From assembly GCA_020720425.1 (NCBI GenBank), contig DYOP01000001.1, positions 1-32,115 of the forward strand: 32,115 bases of DNA, read 5' to 3'. Position 1 is the stretch's first letter; the number at the start of each line of letters is the position of its first letter. Below are positions 7,231-16,098 of the stretch, piece by piece. The notes under the pieces are model-generated. The model saw only the letters and a list, made by a program, of their open reading frames with translations. It made no database searches and was not told where the DNA came from. This DNA is from Bdellovibrio sp. Its GTDB lineage: Bacteria > Bdellovibrionota > Bdellovibrionia > Bdellovibrionales > Bdellovibrionaceae. A program made the position numbers and the translations under genes.

Positions 7231-8631
7231 GTGAATTCGACTCAAACAAATAATAATCTTTTATCGTCTAAACAGGCCCTCAAAATTTCGGAGGTTAATC
7301 TTTTAATTAAATCCACACTCGAGTCGCAAATTGGCTCAGTTTGGGTTCAGGGTGAAATTTCAAACTTCAAACCCCATAGTTCGGGTCACTACTATTTTTC
7401 GCTTAAAGATGAGTCCTCACAAATTAAAGCCGTTATGTTTAAGGGCTATAACAGTAAACTTAAATTTAGACCTACCGAAGGAATGTCTGTTTTAGCCCGC
7501 GGCCAAATCAGTTCTTATCCAGCCCGCGGTGAATATCAAATTTATGTTGAGCTTTTAGAGCCTCTGGGTGCTGGCGCCTTACAAAAAGCATTTGAGGAGT
7601 TAAAAAACAAATTGCGCTCTGAGGGTCTTTTTGATCTTGCAAAAAAACGCCCCCTCCCTTTATATCCCCAGCATATCGCCCTGGTAACATCCCCTACGGG
7701 CGCAGCCATTCAAGACATGGTCCATGTTTTAAAAAGACGCAGTAAATCGGTTCGCATAACTCTTGTGCCAGCCTTGGTTCAGGGGGCTCAGGCCGCCAGT
7801 GATCTTTGCCAAGCCTTAGATAAAATTTATAAACTTAATCTTTTTGATCTTATTATTATTGGCCGAGGAGGAGGATCTACCGAAGATCTTTGGCCATTTA
7901 ATGATGAGGCGCTCGCTCGAAAATTATCACAAAGTCCTATCCCTACAATCTCTGCCGTAGGGCACGAAGTGGATTTTACAATAACCGATTTTGTGGCTGA
8001 TCTTAGGGCTCCAACCCCTTCGGCGGCAGCTGAGCTTGCCGTTAAATCAGATGAAGAAATATTTTTAATGCTTCAAAAACAACAGCGCTCATTAATTCTT
8101 TCTTTTCGTAGACAGCTCGAAATGCGCCAACAGTTACTTTCTTCTTTTTTATCGCGCTTAACTGATCCTAAAAAACGGTTACATGATTTACTCCTTAAGC
8201 ATGATGATCTAACCGAAAGATTAAATTATTCAATCAAGAGAATTTTTCAACAAAAACTTATTGCTCTAAACTTACTTCAAAAAGGCCTTCCAGATCCAAA
8301 ACTTAAACTCGTCACGCTTTTTAAACAAATTGATCAACTTGGTAGCTCTCTTTTTTTAGGCATAAATCAAAGGTTTACATTGTCAAACCAAAAACTCAAA
8401 TCTCAGGTCAATTTACTTAATAATCTTAACCCCCTTAACACGATCCTTCGGGGTTACTCGGTTACTAAAAGCTTATCAGATTCAAAAATAATTACTCATA
8501 CTTCTGAAATTAAACCCTCAGATATGATTCTAACTTATTTAACTGATGGGGTTGTTACCAGCCAGGTAACACAAGTTACCAAACAACCTTTATTAACGTT
8601 TAACCATGGTTCCACAAAGGAGTCTTTATGA
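7231..8631 (+). CDS. xseA: Exodeoxyribonuclease VII large subunit
   Basis: This is the catalytic subunit of ExoVII, a cytoplasmic nuclease that degrades single-stranded DNA from both ends into oligonucleotides and acts in repair. The 466 residues fit the family (about 400-460). An N-terminal OB-fold (about residues 18-115) carries VWVQGEISNFKPHSSGH and YYFSLKD. The central catalytic domain has ALVTSPTGAAIQDM, then IIGRGGGSTEDLWPFNDE and ISAVGHEVDFTITDFVADLRAPTPSAA. A helical region and a C-terminal RGYSVTKS-type block close the protein. The start is a GTG at 7231: an in-frame stop lies at 7213-7215, and the conserved VSELN-like block (ISEVNLLIKSTLE) begins soon after. There is no separated Shine-Dalgarno sequence. 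The gene overlaps xseB by 4 bp (ATGA). Confidence 0.96.
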   Translation: MNSTQTNNNLLSSKQALKISEVNLLIKSTLESQIGSVWVQGEISNFKPHSSGHYYFSLKDESSQIKAVMFKGYNSKLKFRPTEGMSVLARGQISSYPARGEYQIYVELLEPLGAGALQKAFEELKNKLRSEGLFDLAKKRPLPLYPQHIALVTSPTGAAIQDMVHVLKRRSKSVRITLVPALVQGAQAASDLCQALDKIYKLNLFDLIIIGRGGGSTEDLWPFNDEALARKLSQSPIPTISAVGHEVDFTITDFVADLRAPTPSAAAELAVKSDEEIFLMLQKQQRSLILSFRRQLEMRQQLLSSFLSRLTDPKKRLHDLLLKHDDLTERLNYSIKRIFQQKLIALNLLQKGLPDPKLKLVTLFKQIDQLGSSLFLGINQRFTLSNQKLKSQVNLLNNLNPLNTILRGYSVTKSLSDSKIITHTSEIKPSDMILTYLTDGVVTSQVTQVTKQPLLTFNHGSTKESL

Positions 8632-8873
8632 ACTTTGAAAAAAAACTTTTAAGACTTGAGCATATTGTTCAAAAAATGGAAAAAGGCGAGCTGAGCCTCG
8701 AAGAGTCCTTAGCCCTTTACGAAGAGGGCATTAAGCTCACGCGCGAATGTCAAACACAGCTGACTGAAGCCGAAGAACATGTCAAAAAACTTTCATCAAT
8801 CGATGCCAATGGTCAACCCACATTTGAAACTATAATCACAACAAGCTCTGCTTCAAACATGAATGAGTCTTGA
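8628..8873 (+). CDS. xseB: Exodeoxyribonuclease VII small subunit
   Basis: This is the small helical partner that binds several-fold to XseA and keeps the ExoVII complex stable and regulated. At 81 residues it has the family length and the signature FEKKLLRLEHIVQKMEKGEL, then SLEESLALYEEGIKL (residues about 3-37), which forms the antiparallel helical hairpin. A Ser/Thr-rich tail follows (residues about 58-81). It is translationally coupled to xseA through an ATGA overlap, and AGGAG lies just upstream (8618-8622). The next gene, ispA, begins inside its 3' end. Confidence 0.95.
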   Translation: MNFEKKLLRLEHIVQKMEKGELSLEESLALYEEGIKLTRECQTQLTEAEEHVKKLSSIDANGQPTFETIITTSSASNMNES

Positions 8874-9705
8874 TTTAATGAATGATTTTCAAAAACATGT
8901 GACCCACTATATACAGTGGCTCGAAGGCCTACAGCACCCCCTCACTTTAGATTTAGCTAAATCCATTGGCTACTCATTAAATGGCGGAGGAAAAAGGTTT
9001 AGACCCCTATTAGGCCTTTCCCTAGCCACTGATTTTGATTTCGATTTGTCTCCGGTGTATCCTTGGCTTTTTTCAATTGAAATGATTCACACTTACTCAC
9101 TTATCCATGATGATTTACCGATTATGGATAACGATGACTACAGACGAAACCGCCCAACCAATCACAAAGTGTTTGGTCCTAGCACAGCTCTTTTGGCTGG
9201 TGATGCTCTTATTAGCGAATCAATTTTAAATTTGGTAAAACATTATCCCAATGACTCTGTGCTAGCTTTAAAACTTATAAAGTTACTCTGCACCGCCATA
9301 GGGCCCGAAGGCATGGTCCAAGGCCAAATGCTCGATATAACATCTAAAAACTCGCTTCTTAATTTAAAAGACCTGACCTATATGCATCGACTTAAAACGG
9401 GGGCTCTCATTTGGGCAACGCTTTTAGGAACCGCTTATATTTTAAATCTGAGTGATGATCAGTTATCATGGGTTGACCAATTAGGCTGGGATATAGGTTT
9501 GGCTTTTCAAATTAAAGATGATCTTTCTGACTCTTCTGAAAATATTGAGCACGGGAGCCTTCCCCATTTAATTGGCCTTGATGGATCAAATGATCTTTTA
9601 AATTCGACCATTCAAAGGTTTGACACCCATCTTTCGCATCTTAATTTAAAAGAAAAAGAACTTTCAATACTTATTTATCATTATCTAGAAAACAAGGGCA
9701 GGTAA
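8863..9705 (+). CDS. ispA: Farnesyl/geranyl diphosphate synthase (trans-prenyltransferase)
   Basis: This cytoplasmic enzyme condenses IPP with allylic diphosphates to make C15 (or C10/C20) prenyl diphosphates for quinones and undecaprenyl carriers. Visible motifs are GGGKRFRP (residues 41-48), the first Asp-rich motif DDLPIMD (83-89; the DDx4D spacing of bacterial type II farnesyl synthases), the GQMLDI block (about 154-159), and the second Asp-rich motif DDLSD (219-223), preceded by FQIK. At 280 residues it is slightly shorter than the usual 295-300. The start at 8863 overlaps xseB by 11 bp and has no clear ribosome-binding site. An in-frame ATG at 8878 gives an N-terminus (MNDFQKH) more like known homologues, so the true protein may be five residues shorter. 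The xseA-xseB-ispA order is widespread in bacteria. Product chain length cannot be fixed from sequence alone. Confidence 0.92.
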   Translation: MSLDLMNDFQKHVTHYIQWLEGLQHPLTLDLAKSIGYSLNGGGKRFRPLLGLSLATDFDFDLSPVYPWLFSIEMIHTYSLIHDDLPIMDNDDYRRNRPTNHKVFGPSTALLAGDALISESILNLVKHYPNDSVLALKLIKLLCTAIGPEGMVQGQMLDITSKNSLLNLKDLTYMHRLKTGALIWATLLGTAYILNLSDDQLSWVDQLGWDIGLAFQIKDDLSDSSENIEHGSLPHLIGLDGSNDLLNSTIQRFDTHLSHLNLKEKELSILIYHYLENKGR

Positions 9706-9706
9706 C

Positions 9707-10498
9707 ATGATTTTGTTTCGAATACTTTTTTTTGCAATCAAGTTTTCTTATTTTATTTTAAGTGTTTTCATTTATTTATTATCCGGAACTCTTGCGCATA
9801 TTTTAATTAAGGATTTTTATTTAAGACACAACCTAACCTCGCAAATTCTTCATTATTTATCTAAATTGGGCCTGGTGATTTTTAATGTTAAAGTAAAATC
9901 TATTAATTATGATAAGCACACCCTTAAGCCGCCCCTTTTAGTTGTTTCTAATCATGTTGGGTTTTTAGATGTATTAATTATTGTGGCAAAAACGCCTTGT
10001 TTATTTGTTACTTCATACGAGATTAAAGAAACTCCCTTTTTAGGATGGCTAACCGATGCCGCTGGCTGCCTATATGTTGAAAGGCGCAATCGTGGCAACA
10101 TTCATAACGAAGTTGGTAACATACGAAATGCACTTAACCTTGGCTTAAATGTTGTTTTATTTCCCGAGGCGACATCATCCAATGGCTGCCAAGTGTTACC
10201 ATTTAAAAAATCCATGTTTGTAGCTGCTGCCAACTCAAAAGCCCTAATTTTGCCTATCACCCTTAACTATACTCAAATTGATAAAAGGCCAGTCACCTCT
10301 TCAAATAAAGATTATGCTTTTTGGTATGGAGATCAGTCATTTTTTCCAGCTCTTATCAAACTTTTTTCAAACTTTTCTATTGATGTTGAGCTAACCTATT
10401 CAGAAAAACTAAAAATGAATCACGCCGATGATCGAACCCCTGTTTCAATTAGGGCTCACGAGCTGATCTCTTCAAATTACCGCCCCATATTAGACTAA
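9707..10498 (+). CDS. plsC: PlsC-family 1-acylglycerol-3-phosphate acyltransferase
   Basis: This is a membrane-bound acyltransferase that probably acylates lysophosphatidic acid to phosphatidic acid in phospholipid synthesis. An N-terminal hydrophobic anchor spans about residues 3-32. The acyltransferase motifs are NHVGFLD (His83 and Asp88; catalytic HX4D), YVERRNRG (motif II, about 123-130) and FPEATSSNG (motif III, about 152-160; the usual Gly-Thr is Ala-Thr here), then a Pro-containing block (LILPITLNY). At 263 residues the length is typical. The start lies 1 bp after the ispA stop, with AGG at the very end of ispA as its ribosome-binding site. It is last in the xseA-xseB-ispA-plsC run and converges on nuoN. 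The exact acceptor is not certain: related enzymes also act on lyso-ornithine lipids and similar acceptors. Confidence 0.88.
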   Translation: MILFRILFFAIKFSYFILSVFIYLLSGTLAHILIKDFYLRHNLTSQILHYLSKLGLVIFNVKVKSINYDKHTLKPPLLVVSNHVGFLDVLIIVAKTPCLFVTSYEIKETPFLGWLTDAAGCLYVERRNRGNIHNEVGNIRNALNLGLNVVLFPEATSSNGCQVLPFKKSMFVAAANSKALILPITLNYTQIDKRPVTSSNKDYAFWYGDQSFFPALIKLFSNFSIDVELTYSEKLKMNHADDRTPVSIRAHELISSNYRPILD

Positions 10499-10589
10499 TT
10501 ACTTTTTATTTATCCCGAGCCTGAAGGCTTCGAAAAATACTTTGTAAATTTATATATCCCCAAAAGCTCACCAACAAAAAACCTCGGGA

Positions 10590-10708
10590 AGCTCAAAAGT
10601 GATCCCTATTTTTTATCCTTGAGGCCTCAAGCGCAGGATAGCGCCATGCTTGCAGAGGCCATGGATGGCCGTGCCTCAAAGATAAAAAGTAGGGATCACT
10701 TTTGAGCT
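10590..10708. repeat. Large palindromic element between convergent operons
   Basis: Arms of 36 bp (10590-10625 and 10673-10708) are inverted copies of each other with 34 of 36 positions matching; one of the two differences would be a G-U pair in RNA. The arms begin AGCTCAAAAGTGATCCC and end TTGAGGC. The 47-bp centre contains further short inverted repeats: TTGAGGCCTCAA (10619-10630), CAAGC/GCTTG, and GGCCAT with ATGGCC around GG. It sits between the plsC stop and the nuoN stop and could end both transcripts, although no long U-tract follows. A 29-bp core (10661-10689) recurs inverted at 32087-32115, so this is a member of a dispersed family and not a one-off terminator. The rest of 10499-10772 holds only a short AGCC/GGCT hairpin near 10516. 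Confidence 0.85.
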
Positions 10709-10772
10709 GTACAATGTTTTTTTAAGTATCACCACTTAAATAATGGATTTTAAGAACCAGCTCTGCTCGTTT

Positions 10773-12275
10773 TTATAATCGCGCACTAAGCAGGTGATAT
10801 AGCAATGTATTTAAAAGCCCGATTACCAATATCGTAAAGGCTGAGGCCAAAACAACTGTTTTAGTAAACCATTTTCTATTGTTGTAGACTTCATGATCTT
10901 TAGCGGCCTCTGATATAACTTCATTTTGATCATCATCTTTTATCATATACATATATACAATAGGCTTAAGATATATATAGGCCCCTACAACAGAACCCAG
11001 GCCTGCCCAGAGCGTAAGCCATAAAAGCCCCTGATCTAAGGCTTGTGTGAAAATAAAAAACTTACCAAAAAACCCAAGTGCGGGCGGCACTCCCGCCAGT
11101 GAAATTAAAAGCACTGTAAATGATCCTGCAAGCCAGGGGCGTTTATAGGCCAAGCCTTTTATATGATCTGTGCTAATTTCGTCTGAATATGATTTTTCTA
11201 AAAAACTAACCATAGCCAATGCCCCCATATTCATTATCGAATAGGTGACTAAATAAAACATAACCGCCGTCATGCCAAGTTTTGTGGCTCCTAATCCTAT
11301 TACAATGATACCCATTAAAATATATCCCGAGTGGGCAACGCTCGAAAATGCCAACATTCTTTTTAGATTATTTTGAACAAGGGCTCCGGCGTTACCGGCA
11401 AATATTGTTATAGCGCCTATCCATTGTAAAATATTTAACATCGAATCGTGGTTAACCAAAAAGCTACCTACAAATATTCGGGCAAAAGCCGCAAATGAGG
11501 CCATTTTAACGGCTGTTGACATAAAGGCTGTATGAGGAGTGGGAGCTCCTTGATAAACATCCGCTGTCCATACATGAAATGGAAACAAAGATACTTTAAA
11601 TAAAAATCCGATCATCAAAAAGATCATACCGACAGCAAATAAAGGTGATTGGCCAATTAGCAGATCAGCTTTTTCGGTTAAAACGGTTATAGAAGTTGTG
11701 CCAAGGTTACCATAAATAAAAGCAATTCCCTGAAGCAAAATGGCTGAAGCAAAACTGCCCAAAACAAAATATTTTATGGCGGCTTCTTTAGATAGTTTTT
11801 GCTCATGAGAAATACCAATCATCATATATAAGGCAAGCGACATAACTTCTATTCCAACAAATAGGGTTAATAGGTCTGTCGCCATAACCAGAACCAGCAT
11901 CCCCAACACCGAATTGAGTGTTAAAAACACAAGTTCTGCAAACTGATCCCCATTTGTACTTTGGTTATCTCTCATTAAAAACAATGAGGCCAGGGCCAAA
12001 AGTAAACATGTTGTTGAGGCTATAATGGCAATCCCATCAACGGCAATCAGGTTTGAAAAAGCAAAGGGATTGGCTCTGCTTAGTAAAAGAAAATAAACAG
12101 TTACCATTAGAAGAAGAGCGGCTAGGATTGTGCCAACTCCTTGAATCATTGATAAAAAATTATTTGGTTCTTTGTTTTTATTTAAGACCTTAACAATAAG
12201 AGGTGTTAAAGAGCCCATAAATAATACAAAAAGTGGAGAGGCAACGATAAGATCTGCAGCCGAAGCAAGTAACAT
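10773..12275 (-). CDS. nuoN: NADH-quinone oxidoreductase subunit N
   Basis: This is one of the three antiporter-like, proton-pumping subunits of complex I in the inner membrane. At 500 residues with about 14 hydrophobic segments it matches the family. The conserved core is visible: GIEVMSLALYMMIG (TM5 Glu region, about residue 142), AAIKYFVLGSFASAILLQG, then FKVSLFPFHVWTADVYQGAP (TM7 Lys region, about 226-245), and LKRMLAFSSVAHSGYILMG (about 304-322). It is the last gene of nuoA-H-J-K-L-M-N, starting 11 bp after nuoM, and is followed by the palindromic element at the convergent junction with plsC. Confidence 0.96.
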   Translation of the reverse strand: MLLASAADLIVASPLFVLFMGSLTPLIVKVLNKNKEPNNFLSMIQGVGTILAALLLMVTVYFLLLSRANPFAFSNLIAVDGIAIIASTTCLLLALASLFLMRDNQSTNGDQFAELVFLTLNSVLGMLVLVMATDLLTLFVGIEVMSLALYMMIGISHEQKLSKEAAIKYFVLGSFASAILLQGIAFIYGNLGTTSITVLTEKADLLIGQSPLFAVGMIFLMIGFLFKVSLFPFHVWTADVYQGAPTPHTAFMSTAVKMASFAAFARIFVGSFLVNHDSMLNILQWIGAITIFAGNAGALVQNNLKRMLAFSSVAHSGYILMGIIVIGLGATKLGMTAVMFYLVTYSIMNMGALAMVSFLEKSYSDEISTDHIKGLAYKRPWLAGSFTVLLISLAGVPPALGFFGKFFIFTQALDQGLLWLTLWAGLGSVVGAYIYLKPIVYMYMIKDDDQNEVISEAAKDHEVYNNRKWFTKTVVLASAFTILVIGLLNTLLYHLLSARL

Positions 12276-12286
12276 GAGTCCCCCTG

Positions 12287-13804
12287 TTATTTTTTTACAT
12301 CAAGAGTGTAAGATGATTGATTTTTAACCCAATGCTCTAAACTATGCCTAGAGTAATTTAAAAAGTCATTTGGCCTAAGTCCCATCCAAAAAACAAGCAC
12401 AATGAATGGACTTAAAATGATCCACTCTCTTGCGCTTAGATCAACTAAATGATCTTTGTGCCCAGACAGCTCTTTGCCCGTAGGACCATAAAACACTTTT
12501 TTAACCATCCAAAGCATATAGGCTGCGCCCAACACTACGCCAATAACTGCAAAATAGGCCCAAACAGGATTTGATTTATAGCTACCCATTAAAATCAAAA
12601 ACTCACCAATAAATCCATTCGTCATAGGAACTGCAATCGAAGATAGCGTAATAATTAAAAACGCAATCGTATACCATGGCATAAAGGGAGCTAGGCCCCC
12701 ATAGTGGGCAATTTGCCTTGTGTGGGTTCTCTCATAAATCATTCCCACCAAAAAGAACAAGGCCCCTGTTGAAATTCCATGATTAAGCATTTGATAAAGG
12801 GCTCCGGTAACACCCATTTGATTAAGCGCAAACAAACCCATAAGCACATATCCCATATGAGACACAGACGAATAGGCTACAAGCTTTTTAATGTCGGTTT
12901 GAACTAAAGCCATAAGGGCCCCATAAATTATACCAATCACCCCAATCACCATAAATAGCCAGGCCCAGTATTGAGCCGCCTGCGGAAACAAAGGAATGAC
13001 CCATCTAACAAATCCATAGGTTCCCATTTTTAACATGACGGCGGCAAGTAGCACCGAGCCCGCTGTTGGTGCTTCTACGTGCGCATCTGGTAACCATGTG
13101 TGAACCGGAAAGGCCGGCGTTTTAATAGCAAAGGCTATTGAGAAGGCAAAAAACATAAGCGTTTGAGGGGTCAGAAGCACGCCTCCCACAAATGGAATTT
13201 GCATTTTATACCAATCCAATAAATTGGCTGAATAACTGCCCATAAGCTCTTTATGCATTAAAATTAAATAGATCATGGCCAGTAACATTAAAATAGAGCC
13301 TGCCATAGTATAAATAAAAAATTTAACAGTTGCATAAATCCTTCTGGCCCCGCCCCAGATGCCAATTATAAAATACATAGGGACAAGCGAAAGCTCCCAG
13401 AATAAATAAAATAAGATGGCATCAATAGATAAAAAGGTGCCAATCATTGCCGTTTGAAGCACAAATAGCGAGGCGTAGTAACCTTTTTGGCTTTTATTTA
13501 TCGAGTTCCATGATCCTAAAATAGCTATCGGAAATATAAACACGGTCAGTAAAACAAGCCAAAACGATAAACCATCAACACCAATTGAATAAGATATACC
13601 AAACTGAGAAATCCACGAGTAATTTTCAGTTAATTGTAAGCTCGCTGTTGAGGGGTCAAAGGCCATAAATAATTTAGCACCCAATAACAATTCAGCGAGG
13701 CTTAAACCCAGTGCGGCCTGTTTTAAAAGATCTGATTTGCTGTTAAAAATTAACAGAATAATCGCGGCCAAAAGAGGAAATAAAATAATCTGGCTTAGTA
13801 ACAT
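12287..13804 (-). CDS. nuoM: NADH-quinone oxidoreductase subunit M
   Basis: This is the second antiporter-like proton-pumping subunit of complex I (505 residues, about 14 TM helices). Diagnostic blocks are YSIGVDGLSFWLVLLT near residue 70, FYLFWELSLVPMYFIIGIWG with the TM5 Glu (about 131-150), FAIKTPAFPVHTWLPDAHVE (about 224-243, TM7 Lys), APTAGSVLLAAVMLKMGTYG after it, and DIKKLVAYSSVSHMGYVLMG. It starts 8 bp after the nuoL stop and ends 11 bp before nuoN. Nothing is missing compared with the family. Confidence 0.97.
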   Translation of the reverse strand: MLLSQIILFPLLAAIILLIFNSKSDLLKQAALGLSLAELLLGAKLFMAFDPSTASLQLTENYSWISQFGISYSIGVDGLSFWLVLLTVFIFPIAILGSWNSINKSQKGYYASLFVLQTAMIGTFLSIDAILFYLFWELSLVPMYFIIGIWGGARRIYATVKFFIYTMAGSILMLLAMIYLILMHKELMGSYSANLLDWYKMQIPFVGGVLLTPQTLMFFAFSIAFAIKTPAFPVHTWLPDAHVEAPTAGSVLLAAVMLKMGTYGFVRWVIPLFPQAAQYWAWLFMVIGVIGIIYGALMALVQTDIKKLVAYSSVSHMGYVLMGLFALNQMGVTGALYQMLNHGISTGALFFLVGMIYERTHTRQIAHYGGLAPFMPWYTIAFLIITLSSIAVPMTNGFIGEFLILMGSYKSNPVWAYFAVIGVVLGAAYMLWMVKKVFYGPTGKELSGHKDHLVDLSAREWIILSPFIVLVFWMGLRPNDFLNYSRHSLEHWVKNQSSYTLDVKK

Positions 13805-13812
13805 AGACTCAC

Positions 13813-15771
13813 CTATACCCCAAAGAAAATGGTTAAAATAATAGCAACACCCATAACAATGTATAAAGCATAGGTTTGTATGTTACCGGTTTGCATGGCT
13901 TTACTCATTTTTCCGGTACCAATTGACATATCAGTTAATACGTAAGTTAGCTTATCAATAATACGCACATCCACGTACAACCAAAGGTCTTCGGATGCCT
14001 TAACAAGAGGATTTAAAATATAACGCTGATAAATTTCATCAACATAGTATTTGTTAAACACAAGTTCATAAGCTTGACCTAGTTTTTGAACTAATAATTT
14101 TGGAATTTCAGGTTTTACAATATAAAACACATAAGCCGTTACCGCCGAAAGTAACGCTAAACCAACACTTAATCCCATAAGGCCCCACTCAAGGGCTGCA
14201 TGATCAGCATGGCCCCCATCCACAGCCGTTGCCGCTATCGGATGCACAAGGCTACCCTCAAGCCAATGCTCTAAGACATTCGCAGGGTGGGCTGGTAACA
14301 CCTCTGATATAACATGAGGAATTCCTAACCAACCCCCAACAATAGATAGTACAGCTAGGGCAATCAGGGGTATAAGCATAGAGTAAGGTGACTCATGAGG
14401 GTGGTGGTGCTTTTTATCAAAGCGCTCTTGACCCCAAAAAGTAAGGGCCATAAGGCGAGTCATATAAAAAGAAGTCAGAGTGGCGCCGAGCACCCCGATA
14501 GCCCAAAAAATCCAATGCCCATTTGAGCTTGAAAAACTTTGCCATAATATTTCATCTTTCGAAAAAAATCCGGCAAAAGGCGGCATTCCAATAATGGCAA
14601 GCCAGCCCGCTAAAAATGTAAAATACGTAATTGGTAAATATTTTTTAAGTCCACCCATACGTCTCATGTCCTGCTCATGATGCATTCCATGAATCACTGA
14701 TCCCGATCCTAAAAACATGAGGGCTTTAAAAAAAGCATGGGTCATTAAATGAAATAGAGCGGCCCCAAAAGCCCCCACACCACAGGCCAAAAACATATAC
14801 CCAAGCTGTGAAACAGTTGAATAGGCCAAAACTTTTTTAATATCCCATTGAGCAAGTCCAATGGTGGCAGCAAGCACCACGGTTAATGCCCCAATAATAG
14901 CAATAACCATTAAAGTATAAGGGGCTGCCGCAAATAAAAAGCTCAATCTAACAATCATATAAACACCAGCTGTTACCATTGTGGCAGCATGGATAAGAGC
15001 CGAAACTGGTGTTGGCCCAGCCATAGCATCAGGAAGCCATACATATAACGGAATTTGAGCTGATTTTCCGGTAGCACCAATAAATAACAACAGCGTCCCT
15101 AAAGTTAGAGGGCTGAGCCAAGAAAGTGTTGGGCCGACGGGGACAAGTGAATTAATTTTTTCAAACTCCAGAGTTCCGAAGTGAAAAAACAATATAAACA
15201 TTCCAATAATAAAAGCCGCATCCCCAATTCGATTGGTAATAAAGGCTTTCATGCCTGCGGTTGCTTTTTCTTCGTCGTTAAACCAAAATCCAATCAAAAG
15301 ATAAGAGGCAAGACCTACGCCCTCCCATCCCACAAACATAATTGGCAAACTGTCGCCGGTAACAAGGACCAACATATTAAACAAGAAAAAGTTTAAATAT
15401 GAAAAATATTTAGTAACACCCCTGTCTTCGTGCATATAGCCTATCGAAAACAAATGGATCAAGGTCCCCACACCTGTTACGACTAAAACCATAATGGCAC
15501 TAATCGGATCAACCACAAAGCGAGCTGGTATTTTGAGTTCATCAACGGTTATCCAGTCAAAAAATGTGGCCGAAATGATTCGGGGTCCATCGGCCAATTC
15601 GGTTAATCCAAAAACCAAATAAGCTGCCGAAGCAAATGAGGTCAATGCAAAAAAAGTCGCGATTGCTCCTGAGGTATAACCCCCCCAGCGGCCACGGCCA
15701 AATATTCCGTTAATCAAAAAACCCACTAAGGGTGATAGTAACATAATTGCAATAAAGTATTCGTTTGTCAT
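13813..15771 (-). CDS. nuoL: NADH-quinone oxidoreductase subunit L
   Basis: This is the distal antiporter-like subunit of complex I, which carries the long lateral helix linking the pump units. At 652 residues it is full length. Blocks seen: GYMHEDRGVTKYFSYLNFFLF (about 111-131, split here as one conserved block), MFVGWEGVGLASYLLIGFWF with the TM5 Glu (about 145-164), GKSAQIPLYVWLPDAMAGPT (about 234-253), and DIKKVLAYSTVSQLGYMFLA. A His-rich cytoplasmic stretch (KKHHHPHES, about residue 450) precedes the C-terminal part, which holds the extra helices and the YVDEIYQRYILNPL region. The start is 3 bp after the nuoK stop. Confidence 0.97.
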   Translation of the reverse strand: MTNEYFIAIMLLSPLVGFLINGIFGRGRWGGYTSGAIATFFALTSFASAAYLVFGLTELADGPRIISATFFDWITVDELKIPARFVVDPISAIMVLVVTGVGTLIHLFSIGYMHEDRGVTKYFSYLNFFLFNMLVLVTGDSLPIMFVGWEGVGLASYLLIGFWFNDEEKATAGMKAFITNRIGDAAFIIGMFILFFHFGTLEFEKINSLVPVGPTLSWLSPLTLGTLLLFIGATGKSAQIPLYVWLPDAMAGPTPVSALIHAATMVTAGVYMIVRLSFLFAAAPYTLMVIAIIGALTVVLAATIGLAQWDIKKVLAYSTVSQLGYMFLACGVGAFGAALFHLMTHAFFKALMFLGSGSVIHGMHHEQDMRRMGGLKKYLPITYFTFLAGWLAIIGMPPFAGFFSKDEILWQSFSSSNGHWIFWAIGVLGATLTSFYMTRLMALTFWGQERFDKKHHHPHESPYSMLIPLIALAVLSIVGGWLGIPHVISEVLPAHPANVLEHWLEGSLVHPIAATAVDGGHADHAALEWGLMGLSVGLALLSAVTAYVFYIVKPEIPKLLVQKLGQAYELVFNKYYVDEIYQRYILNPLVKASEDLWLYVDVRIIDKLTYVLTDMSIGTGKMSKAMQTGNIQTYALYIVMGVAIILTIFFGV

Positions 15772-15774
15772 AAG

Positions 15775-16098
15775 TTACCCTTTTAAATGTTCAAAAAAGC
15801 GAATGTTTACTTCTTTAAATCTTTTAAATACGGCTACCACCAAGGCTAAGCCAACTCCTGCCTCTGCCGCCGCAATTGTCATTATAAAAAAAACAATAAT
15901 TTGTCCGTCGAGCTGATTTAAAGAACGCGCATAGGCCACAAAACTTAGGTTAATAGCATTTAACATAAGTTCAATAGACATGAGAACGGTTAAAATATTT
16001 TTTCTTAATAAAACACCTAACATCCCTGTTATAAATAGGATCATAGATAAAACTAAAAAATGGCCTAGTCCTATTTCACTAATCGATTCTGCGAGCAT
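15775..16098 (-). CDS. nuoK: NADH-quinone oxidoreductase subunit K
   Basis: This small three-TM subunit of the complex I membrane arm carries buried Glu residues on the proton path: MSIELMLNAINL (Glu about residue 42) and AAAEAGVGLALVV (Glu about residue 78). The ATG at 16098 gives 107 residues, the normal length, and has an ideal AAGGAGG 5 bp upstream. An in-frame ATG at 16149 would add 17 residues inside nuoJ without support. The gene overlaps the end of nuoJ by 20 bp in another frame. The conserved N-terminal block LGHFLVLSMILFITGMLGVL begins about residue 10. Confidence 0.96.
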   Translation of the reverse strand: MLAESISEIGLGHFLVLSMILFITGMLGVLLRKNILTVLMSIELMLNAINLSFVAYARSLNQLDGQIIVFFIMTIAAAEAGVGLALVVAVFKRFKEVNIRFFEHLKG

